The notes under the pieces are model-generated. The model was not told the origin of the DNA. It searched no databases and worked only from the letters and a program-made list of their open reading frames with translations. Both the position numbers and the translations under genes were made by a program. A DNA stretch of 64,000 bases, taken from the NCBI GenBank assembly GCA_005281725.1, contig SSBO01000003.1:5270495-5334494 (forward strand). Reading direction: 5' to 3'. The stretch is from Wuchereria bancrofti. Its lineage: Eukaryota > Nematoda > Chromadorea > Rhabditida > Onchocercidae. Numbering within the stretch: the first letter of the stretch is position 1; each line of letters opens with the position of its first letter. Below, one piece after another: positions 1 through 10,748 of this stretch.

Positions 1-2135
1 GCTTCAAATAATTGCATAAAGTAAAGACTATAAAGTAACAAACATTGAATCGAGACATTCCGGTCATGTTCGAACTTCTGATTGGTTTCAGATCATGTAG
101 AGGTATATATGAAAAGTTGTATTGTTACTCGTGCATCTGGATTAAAATTTATTTTTAGTTGATATGGGTGAGTTTTAGTCGAATATGTAGATGTTTAGAA
201 GCATAATAGAAAAGGTAGCTTTGATAAGTTTTTGATTTACTCACCGGGAATATTTGTCATTTGTTTTTGATCCGTGAGGGGTTAAGCTTTGTTAGTTTTA
301 AATGATTAAGTAGGAATAGAAACAAAATTAAGAATAAAATAGTAATGCAAAAGATGATAAAGCTGAAGTATGGATGTACGGTGATTTAATAGTAGTAATT
401 AAGCGAAACAGGTGCTGGAGGGGCCATGTGAAAGCAAAGAAATAGGAAGATATGTATTTCATCTTTGCTTACTTTTTTTCTCGGGAAGATTTGTTACAAA
501 GCAATTACTAGTATTTACTTTGAAGGGACTAAAGTGCATGGGTACAGGTTACTAACTCTGAAGGCTAGGTGCAATAATTCTTTGCTTGTGATCACTGCTA
601 ACCGTCTCAAACTGAATTCATCGTGAAAGAAAGTCAAGAAACTGTAATGGATTATCGAAGTCCGCAAAGGAAAGTTTGGGATGTCAATGGTAGCACACGG
701 GCTGATAAGGGCATAACTCCTTCTCTGGGCATAATTCTACCAGTTATCTTTTCGTCCACATAAAAAGTGTTGAGTAATTTACATTCCTTCTGGGTGTGAA
801 TTAAGTCTAAATTATTTTAAATTGTGCATCGAATTTCAATGGATATAATAATGTCGATTTCAATGGGTTTCCCTCTATTTATTCCACATTTATTTTTCAA
901 AAAGGATAAATGTCTGCGATGAGAACAACGGCAACACCTTACTGCAGTACACAGATCTTTATAAATGTTGAATCTCTGTCAACTCCTAATCATTCAGCAA
1001 TTCAATGTATCAAATGAACTTCTTTTGGACTAATTGCATATTCGAAATAAATATGAATCATTGCGGAATAGTTGTGCTAAAGATGAAAAGTGACAGAACG
1101 AATAACGGATCTGATCCACTGACCTCTGCTAAATAGATCGAATCTAATCTATTTAGTATGAAGACTTTCCGTCGGAGCAGAATTTTCTTCCAGTCTGCAA
1201 ATATCCCACTGATCAAGTAGGAGAGTGTACACAACGCATAGAACAAAAGCGATGACAGGATTGTAAAGAGACAGGGAAGGGTGGAAATAGTGTGTAGCGA
1301 CAAAATGTCTTTTACTTTAACACCTTGTTTGGAATAAGGTGATCACGTCATGTGGTCACGTGTTTCACTGTCCGTCTCACTTTGACATTATGGCGATATC
1401 GTCGTCAGCCTACGGTTTGTTATGGTTCGCACTTCGAAGATTTAACTTCTTTCTATTCTAATAGTAACAATGATCACTCATACTATATTGCGATAAGGTA
1501 ATGTTTAGGTGAATTTCATCTAAGCGAGAAAGGTCACAAATAAATCTCCCATCAAAGGTGTGGAGTTTTAGTCCTGATGCAAAAAATCCTGATGAATGAT
1601 GCAGAAAAAAGTTAGCAACAGCTGGTATATTTTGTGACAAATTAATGGCAGAAAAGTATAAAGATAAAAGTAGGAATAATTTGTCAGATTATTTTCAGGT
1701 AAACATTTTCTGGAATAGTCGGTGTTAGTGATGACAGTTATTCTATCCCACCAATGTATCACCGAAACGGCATTGTATTGAAATTAGTGAAAATGGTAAT
1801 GGTGCATGCCAGTGTTGCCGAAGTCCAATTCATTGAAGGTGAATCCTTCATTTAACATTCAGTTAGATAAAAAAAACCAAGTCACCTAAGTTCCCAAGTT
1901 ATACTTCAGGAGAAGTCGGAATAGTGCTTTGATTTTATAATACTTCCATCTTGCATTCCACATACTTGTGATAAAGGTGGACTAAGGACTGCTTTATATT
2001 CAATATGTTTGTTGAGTATTTTTGAAAGAAGTTAACTTTTTTTTGAAATTTGAAATGTGCAGGTTTGTTTAATGAGAAATTAGTTTTAACTTCGCATAAT
2101 GTATACTTTTTTCCGGTTTCGATAATGAAATCATT
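1..2135. other. Left intergenic region, no gene recognised
   Basis: AT-rich sequence with only short open frames (under about 80 codons) on both strands. None has a recognisable domain or splices convincingly to a neighbour. An acceptor-like AG at 2061-2062, after a T-rich stretch, could be a spliced-leader site for the RNF170-like gene, giving a leader of about 75 bases. That is inference. Confidence 0.5.
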
Positions 2136-3806
2136 ATGATGTTCACGTTTTTTTGTGCTGTTATTGGTGTGGTCTGTTTTTTATACTATCGGCAAGAGTA
2201 AGTTTCTTTTATTTTTTTTGTTCGTTTTAATTTGCAACTTTAATAGTACATATTCCTTTTTTGTTTTATTTCTTTTAACTTCCGGCTCTTCAAATCTAAT
2301 AGTCATTTTCCGTCATTTTAAAGGACTCTTACTTCTATATTCTATTGAGAACAAAGCTGATCGATGTTCAGTTTTTATGTAATTTCAACCTACTTTTAGG
2401 CATCAAGAAAGAAATATTCACCCTACTTTAGATTCGGCTATAACTGAATTCAGACGCACATTCTCGGGTGGTACGCAAGCAGAAGGACCGGAGTCTGGTA
2501 CAAGTGGCGTATGTCCTGATAGCTTTTCTTAAAATATTTTAATCTTTACTGATGTATATTGTCGAGATAGTTATGGTTCTTCTATCAGTCTGTTTATTTT
2601 TTGGGTTTTAGAGTAGGGCGAGAACGCTGCGACGGTTTGGAGATGATCGTATTTGTCCAATATGTTTTGGCCAAGCTTCATTTGCTGTTGTTACAAACTG
2701 CGGCCACCTATTTTGTTGTGAGTATCTAAACATGCGCACTTTATTCATACCATTTCTTCACAGTTCTGAATCAGTGATTAGAAATTAGATAATTACATAC
2801 TTTGGTTTTGATTTTTCGCTTATGTAGAATTTTGTATTTTTGCAGGTAATTGCATTTATGGTTACTGGCAGTATAGTGCTTCTTTGATTACACCTGTAAA
2901 ATGTGCAGTGTGTAGAGAAATTGTACGTTTCAGCAGTTTTACTTACAGCGCAGTGTTTTCATATTCCATAGTAACAATTTTATAGAGAACTAACAGTTTT
3001 GTGAGGTAAATTACTTCTTAATCATTTGCGGAATTTTATTTGCATTACAGGTTAATTTGCTGATACCTTTCCCGGTAGAAGGTGAAAGAGAAAATAGTGC
3101 TGACGAAGCACTACGATGTGATGAACAGCTAACAGACTATAATCGAAGATTTTCCAGTGAAAGAAGACCAGTGAGTCTGTTTCTTGTTCCGACCTTGATT
3201 TTGGTGGTGCCACTGAATAATTTAAAACGGGCAGCATTTTAAAATGAGTATAGGCATTCTATTTCTTGATTAATCTTGTAGTTCTTCAACTCATTTTATC
3301 GAAATGTAGGTCACGTATTATTTCGTGATGATAATGAAGATCACGAAACTGTGATGTGATTAACACATCTAATAAATTTCTTTTTGCTTGCCAGATATTG
3401 ATAGAATTTCTCCCTTCACTACCAACATCTTCTCATCTAACTACTGCTAATATTTTCATCGACTTATTATCCTTTTTTTCAGATTATTGATTACATCAGG
3501 GATTTACCAGTATTAGTTCCACATATGTTTCGTGCCGTAGTCTCAGTCAATGGATTGATGTTTATGTTTCGAATCCGTGTCTTTTTATGTCTTTTTGGTA
3601 TGGCTGTGTATATTTTAAGTCCTTTTGATATATTACCGGAAGCAGCATTCGGTGTACTTGGTATGATGGATGATATTTTTATCGCATTTGTTGTTTTGGT
3701 TTATGCTACAATTCTTTTTCGACAAATGTTAGCTGGTGGACGGTTACGTTTTGCCGGTGCTGCTGGAGGTAGGAATAGTGAACGAGAACGAGAAAGGGGC
3801 GAATAA
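2136..3806 (+). CDS. RNF170: RNF170-like RING E3 ubiquitin ligase
   Basis: Predicted ER-membrane E3 ubiquitin ligase; in mammals RNF170 ubiquitinates activated IP3 receptors. Six exons: 2136-2197, 2400-2508, 2612-2717, 2846-2922, 3051-3170, 3483-3806. They join in one frame to 265 residues (human about 258). Order: a hydrophobic segment at residues 3-17; a HQERNIHP motif near 22-29 matching the human linker; a C3HC4 RING from about 72 to 114 (CPIC, NCGHLFC, then a W, then CAVCR); a DYNRRFS motif; and a DUF1232 region with two hydrophobic helices around 175-235 (SPFDILPEA, then MMDDIF). The tail is basic and acidic (RERERGE). The start is forced: the frame is open only from 2100 and no acceptor AG lies between there and ATG 2136. 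The short N-terminus before the first helix is unlike human RNF170, so a missed 5' exon is possible. Family assignment is strong; IP3-receptor function is by homology. Confidence 0.9.
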
Positions 3807-5431
3807 CTCAAGGTGAATAACTAATTTACGCGAACAAGGTGGATTCTTTTGCCTTTGTAAGCATTTGATTGCGCTTTTATATGTTTTACAGATTAGTGAG
3901 AACATTATTAGCTCAATCATTTTTTTAGATTTTTTGATATATTCTGGCAAATTTCTCTAATTTCTAGATTCTGGCAAATTTCTCTAATTTTTGTTTCATT
4001 TAAAGTATAAGTTTTGCGTCATAGAAATCAGCAAGTCAAAAGTTTGAATCCCGGAAAACAGTAAGTTCGTTCCCTTGGCCCAACTGCTTTACCTTTCCTA
4101 ACCCTAAGTTTGAAACATAAAAAAGTCGGATCACTTACAGACTTTCACGTAGCGAAGCCATAAGCAACTTGTAATTTAAAGTGTAGGACTTGTATTTCCT
4201 CTGTGTCATAACCTTGTTTGACAATAAAATAAACATCCGTATTTGTGTAATTATTTCTCTTGCAGATTTTACGTCATTCCAATCTTATTTTTTAGGAAAG
4301 ATGGCCAATATACTTTTCCATAACTTGCAAGTTTATTGTGCAAACTTTGATTGCTGATCTCAGTCCATATTTTTTTCGCCTGGGTAATTTCTTAACTTAA
4401 AATTCATTTTTAAAACTATGCTAGATGCGGGATCTTGGAAACACTGTATAAATTGGCTTGATGTATTTTGATTAAGTGGAACCATGCTTATTACCTTAAT
4501 GCTTCTCGTTGCCTATTTTGTCTAATACTAGTCTTTCTTTTTCATATGCTGTCATTAACGAATCTGCTTTTTATTTTGCGTGTAAATCGTGATGGAAGAG
4601 AAAATGAAATATAATTTATATCTCTAATGAGTTACGATTTCTGTGATGAACTGTGTTGAAATTTCCTATTGTATAAGAGTTATCCTTCCTCCGAATTCCC
4701 TAAAGTTCCCACGTGTGTACTAGTTAAATGTTGAGCTGATTTTCGGGATTTGCCAGCAGCTAGAAGGAACGTCTAGTGTGGCCGAGGACCGGGAGATTGT
4801 TTATTATGCTTATTTTTAGGCCAAAATCATGAACGATAAATGAGGCCGATGCAAGGCGGGTTTAACCTTACATGCCTAATGCAACTGCTTTTGTGACTGG
4901 CTTTCTTAAATTGAAGTAGTGACAATAAAAAGAAACAAGGGAATCTATATTCACATCGGTAGTTGTAAGTGCCCTGATGCTGACAGTCGTCACAAAATTA
5001 TTATGGTTAGTTCATCCGATTGAGACTGAACTAGGTGTTATTTAGTATCGATTTAGCTGGAAAAAAGCTTAAAAAAGCTAGGGAATTGTATCACAAATGC
5101 ATTATACTGATTTCATTTTCAAGGAATTGAAGAGGAGGTTATGTCGAAAAAACTAAAGGAAAAAATAGCCAGCATGGCAACAATATGCAAATAAAGGTAT
5201 ATGTGAGTAATGTTAACGAAAAGCAATAGATAACAGATAATAAATATAAATCGAAACGGAATAATACAGTTTGGAGCACCGAAGAGAATTTTATATGTCT
5301 TACTCGGTCGAACAGATATAAAAAAAGTGATACTTCTTACCTGGCATCAATTATAGAACAATAACTACATTTCTTTCTAAAATACTTATATTTGAAATCC
5401 AAAAAGTTATCGATTTTCCAGAAAATAACAG
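3807..5431. other. 3' region of the RNF170-like gene and intergenic DNA
   Basis: A canonical AATAAA at 4223-4228, about 420 bases after the stop, is the best poly(A) signal for the RNF170-like gene. The next gene is read from the other strand, so the two converge here. No further coding potential was seen. Confidence 0.5.
3941..3990. repeat. 27-bp tandem duplication in a 3' UTR
   Basis: A 23-base unit beginning ATTCTGGCAAATTTCTC occurs at 3941-3963 and again at 3968-3990 with no mismatch, a period of 27 bases. It lies between the RNF170-like stop codon and its probable poly(A) signal, so it would sit in the mRNA. It looks like a recent slippage or duplication event. Confidence 0.85.
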
Positions 5432-7986
5432 TTACATTAGAGAGCATTTCCTTTTTGAGCCACTTTTGCCGCTCTCTTCATCCATCGTCAAAGCTAAAGT
5501 TCGTTTCTTTTCCATCGCCAACAAGCGTTGAAATAATTCAGTTATATTTTCATTGTCTTTGGCACTCGTTTCGATAAAACCAGTTCCCCATTTCGTGGCC
5601 AATTTTTGTCCAAGTTCAGAGCTCACTTCACGTCGCTGAAAATTGTGCGCTTCATTAGAATTAAAATGAAATAGATCAAATTTGATAAAAGAAATCTTCC
5701 AGCCGTCGACTGACAGAAATAAAGAGTGTTTGCAAAGCTGCGATGAGATGTTTCTTATTCTACTAACAAGGTGATTACAAATTGCTTGGAGTCGTCCTGC
5801 TGATCTAGAAACTCACATATTATCTCGCAAAATTTTTTCATTCGAAATAAATCTTATGTGTGAGTTAATCTGTATCTTGAATAATTATATCGCAGTGGCA
5901 AAAGTTTTCAGCGATTCTTTTGACTCATAAATCCACCTGGCATAACATTACTTTCGATTTTTCTCTTAAACCATGGGTATATAATTTAAGAAAATAAGTT
6001 TTTTCCCGGAACTAGCCTGCAGGGGAGGGAAATAACAGGATGGATTACCTGATCTTCATCTTTTTTATTGCCAACAAGCATAATAGGCACTTCAGTAATG
6101 CTTTCATCCTTTACTTCCTTTAGCATTAGTAATATAGGTCCGAGCTCCTCTAAACTTTGCTTGCTGAAAATTCAAACATTGAAATATGTCATAGTCATAT
6201 ATGAAATATGCCACAGCAATGACAGCACTTTCACATGGCAGCGCATCTCTTACTCTAATGATAAATAATTGAAAAAACTTATGCAAATAACACTGTATTC
6301 TTTTGCAGCTAGTCATAAAATCACAGGAGACGAATATTTTAAAAATAGGTAAGAATAACCTTGTAACAGAATACACCAGTACGAAAGCGTTCCCTTTGCT
6401 GATCGAAAGCCGTTGCATAGCAGGAAATTGATGGCTGCCTGTTGTATCAGTGATTTGTAATGTACATACATTCTTATGATTACAGCTTATCACCTGGAAT
6501 ATTATCTATCTCCCATTGGCACTTACCTCAAGCTGATAATTTAGAAATATTGTTGGAAATTGAATAGCTTTTTACTGCTTCGAAATGCAATCTCTTTGCC
6601 GCTAATTATATCGCAACGACTTGTTCGTCGTTAGTTTGCGGAAGGGAACTGATGAATGTGAGAAAAAAAAAGCGAAATCTTTTAAATCTGCATCTTTTCA
6701 TAGATCATAATAGATTAGTCTATTTGAAGAAAGCAAAACTTCAAAATACTAATTTAATCTAAATCATGTTATTAAACTTCCTCTTTCAATGAAAAACCTT
6801 TAACTCTTTCTAGGCATTCCTTTCGAAGTAGTTAAGCAAGACTGTGTATAACCTGTAGAGTTGTTAAGCCTTTCTTCTACTTTTTGCCGTTTGCACTTAA
6901 AAACAATTTTTTCTTTTTCTTTCTTGAAAGAACAGAAAAGAAGATTTCCTTATTTTTGTTAACAAATTTTGCACAAACAAATTTTTCTTTCAACACTACT
7001 CAAATAAAAATGCTAATATTAAACATGGGAAAATAAAAATGAGTTTAGAAAGGTAAAATAGATCGACCATCCCAAAATCCAGTTTATCCATCTCGCTGCT
7101 AATATGGCAGCGAAGCAATGGAATTAGGTATAGATTTAGAATTTTGATGCAAATTAAGATACTTTTATGCAAGTTATCTGAGAATATGATGTCACTGTCA
7201 TCGTTAATCTGATCAGTAGTTAGATTTAAAATAACAGAATATAAGCTAATAGTTTCCAAAGAAAATTCTACTCAATTGCTTGCTAAATAATCCCACTTAA
7301 ATGATGATTAAAATCCATATTATCCACATAGGTTAAAATCCATACTGCTACTTGAATATATACAGCTTCTTCTGAATTCCTGGCTCCCAAGTGAAATTGT
7401 ATATGTTGCATGGATTTCATTGGAATAAATTAAAACCGAGTTCCTATCTACAAGCTACAACAGGAAAAACTAGCTTGTCGAAAAGTGTCCTCAATAGTCG
7501 GAATGTAATTTTCATTAAATGTTCCCTTGATAAAACGTTGCACGATGGATGATTTACCAACGCCACCGGCACCAAATACGGCAACTCGATAATCCGACGT
7601 ATGCTCTGGTGGTATTCGGCCGCTCTCAAAAATAAGTTCAAATTTAAAACATAGCCTTAAACATGAAAAAGACTGTAATGTGCTCTTAATGTAACTTTAA
7701 CTGTAACTTTAAAAAACAGCCCAAGATTACATTTGTTTAACTAATAGTACAGTTTGCGCATTCCCTCTGAAGTTGCTACTATTAAAAGCTCTTTCTCGAA
7801 GCTGATGAATTACATGGACGATTATATTTGCATTACTAAGCAATACTGCAACAGAAAAAAGTAAGGCTTGTGAGCCAAAGACCTTTCAGTAATCTTCTCC
7901 TTATTGCTAGTAATTTACAATCAATGGAAAAATTAAGTTCTTAAAAAGGCAAAAAATCAACACATATTTACCGATTGGGCAGCCAT
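5432..7986 (-). CDS. drn-1: DIRAS-type Ras-family small GTPase
   Basis: Ras-superfamily GTPase of the DIRAS (Di-Ras) group, membrane-bound signalling; C. elegans drn-1 acts in neurons. Exons on the minus strand, 5' to 3': 7986-7972, 7624-7475, 6493-6360, 6163-6049, 5635-5432, joining in frame to 205 residues. Visible motifs: P-loop GAGGVGKSS near residue 23; effector region [14 protein letters not shown]; switch [21 protein letters not shown], the DIRAS signature that replaces Ras DTAGQE; NKKDED; ETSAK at about 160-164; and a C-terminal CSLM prenylation box. The switch II sequence lacks the catalytic Gln of Ras, which in known DIRAS proteins goes with slow GTP hydrolysis. The first exon codes only MAAQS and is the least certain part, though its phase fits exactly. 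The intron between exons 2 and 3 seems to use a GC donor (CAA|GCTAGT), because no GT gives the conserved RQ|VISC junction. Confidence 0.92.
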
Positions 7987-10748
7987 ATCATCTAGACCGG
8001 GCCAGAGTTATTTGTTTTACTTGTAATTTTAATCACTGAGAAATGCGCCTATTCTTCGACCGCACTCCAACGATACTGCTGAAAAGCAGCGTTTCATGAA
8101 ATTCCAGCTGCATTTACTCGAACTACAACGGAAGGAAAAAATAAACTTTTTGATATTGAGGAATAATACTTTAAGTTCGAGCTTAAAATGCATGCAGATA
8201 CTTAAGCCAGAGAAATTTTACAGTGAAAATATTACAAGCAAAAAGTTTAAATGAAATGGGAAAACTTTAAGAAATTGGAGAAAATGGAAAGTGAAACTAA
8301 CTAAGCCTGATTCCTTGTATTGACTGAGATTGACTTCCACAACAACTTATATCTTGCCCTGATTTCAGTGAGTTCAAGCTGTCGTATTTTACAGGCATAT
8401 ACCTTCCGCTGCAATATAAGTTTGTGTAATTAAATAGTGATTGACGTTTGACGCTTAATAAAATTCCTGTAAAGCTTATATCGTGTAATTATTATCCATA
8501 GCATCTTCTAGTTGAACAACAATCTCATACTGACTTCTTTCACTCAAGTGGTAAACTTATAATCAGACATTACAATTCTGGCATGCTATCAAGTATAATT
8601 AAGTAATCAGATTAATGGTGAAGTTCCTTATCGCATATTCTTTTAATTTCTGATATTGTTCATCATAATTGCTGCATGTCATGTTTATACCTCTTTTAGC
8701 TAGATTACCAACAGTTTATTGCTACGTGATGTTTATTTAGACCTGAGAGAATTAATTTCGTCTCCTACAGCTGGTAATTAAATTTTTGAATCAGTGATCA
8801 ATATAACATTACTAGTACTCACAAATGTTAATGGTAAACATATTGAATCAAAAGCTAATTTCAAGAACATAAATTCGAACTTTTGGAAAAAGGCTGATTA
8901 CATTAATAAAACGTGTTTCACTTTGGATTCGTCCTTTCAACCCTTCACCCTATAAATTCTTACGGTTGAATAAATATATTTCAAAAATTAATTTGAAATG
9001 CAATAAGTAGCGGATAAAATGGAACACTAAAAATAAAAAGATAGAACACTAAAAGCAAACAACTAAAAATATCTGCAAATTATTGTGAGACTTAAGGGTA
9101 ATCATTTGTAAAAGAATAAAAAGGAATGAATGAAGAGATGCCACCAAATTATACCGTGTAGAAAGAAAATGGACAAAAATTAAATAACTTACCATCAGAA
9201 AGAAAATGGACAAAAATTAAATAACTTACCTGTATAGGTCACCGTGAATTTTTAATAACTGCACGATTTTGACAAAAGATAACATTAAAATAATAAAAAG
9301 ATAATTACAGTGAAACTGCTAACGTAACTACTAGTCAAAGTAAACTTACTTTCCGGTCCGCGAGTTTGTTGCAGATGCGTGTTGTGCATGTATATTTATG
9401 TGTGCATGAGTGCGTTCCGCGGAATATCAGAAGCCATTGCAGTATCGATCCTTCACATATGAGCCTCAGAAGTGGCTATAGAGAAAGCGACTACTATCGG
9501 AGTTCCACAATGAGCTTCAAAGCCATCGTCTGGCCGGGAGAGGTGTTGGCGTCGTTGTAAAGTTCCCAACAACAATAGCTTACTTGGCAATGGATGAAGC
9601 GTAGAAATAGTTTAAAAGTTTTTGGGAAGTTAATGGAGTAATAACAAATCACTCATATCGGGCTAAAAAACAATCAGCGTACTGAATAGGTCATCATTAA
9701 TAAATCCACATCCCATCTATCCCAATGTGCATTTCATAGAATGCTATATCAAAGCCCTAAATAGGATCCATTAAATCTCCCAATGTGACATAATTAAGAT
9801 TTACAATCTGTAGCAATGCACCAAATGAGATCACATATTGCCAGATTAGCAAACAACACCTGCAAAAAATGAAAATACATCATCATCACCAAGGCTGTTA
9901 GCGTCTGAACATCCTTATCGGAATTAACAGACCCGATTCTGGAAAGCATCAGGAACTAAAACGACTGATGCTCAGTCCCAATGATCCACTGACTCAATTT
10001 CCACTCGTCGTCATTCCAGGAAAACATTTGCCTGGACACAATATATCCATCCTAGCTATTTTATCTTATGAAAATGTATAAAGTTTTAATTTCCCCTTAC
10101 AACTGCTTGTGGTCAAGCCTTAACACTTGCTGCTACTGCACAACTAAAAAATACAGCTATTGGAAAAATGAGATTTAAGTGTCTCTGATTATCTTTAAGT
10201 CACATTTAATTATTTCATCCAAATCTGGTTGGCCAACTAACGGTCTTTTTCGACAAATCTGAGACAGCACAAAATCACTACCTTATAAGACCTTTAAGTC
10301 ACACTTAGTTAAATTTAAATAAATCCTATTTGCCTAACAAATACGAAAATGGATAGAGTGTCAACAGACAAGCTTCAACAAATTTACTTCCTGATCCTTA
10401 AATGAAAAGACGAACTTGAAAAATACACAACTTTGAATAAGATATATTTTTAAATTTCAGACCAGTTTTTCAAATTTCTGAATAACATGAAACAGTATTC
10501 TTCCAGACATTAATTTCGGAGAACCCAGCATAAATTGAAAATCTAGCTTGTCACCAATAAATCAACTGTGCGGGAATGAACTGCAACTTCCAAACAAGCA
10601 GTACATAGCAAACCCCTGTAGCTATTCATACAGAATAAGTTTTACACATCTGTGCTTCTGAAATCCAAATAACCAACTTCAAAGTTCCCAAAAAAAAAGA
10701 AAAAAAAATTAACAAGTAACACAAATCGCATTCACAATATTATTCCAT
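7987..10748. other. Intergenic region between DIRAS and NOP56
   Basis: Mostly AT-rich with no recognisable protein. Three things stand out: a relatively GC-rich block at about 9350-9560 followed on the minus strand by a donor-like GTAAGTTT; a 37-bp tandem repeat at 9160-9230; and a 20-base direct repeat (CTTTAAGTCACA-YTTA type) at 10193-10212 and 10292-10311 with two mismatches. The block and repeat could be untranslated 5' exons of DIRAS, which is inference. Confidence 0.4.
9160..9230. repeat. 34-base tandem repeat carrying splice-donor sequence
   Basis: A 34-base unit at 9160-9193 is repeated without mismatch at 9197-9230, a period of 37. On the minus strand each copy begins GGTAAGTTATTT, a good nematode 5' splice site, so the duplication has doubled a potential donor. 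It lies about 1.2 kb upstream of the DIRAS start codon. Confidence 0.85.

Noticed and set aside
4020..4100. tRNA-like TTTGAATCCCGG
   Set aside because: Resembles a T-loop, but no acceptor stem, D-arm or anticodon arm could be placed around it.
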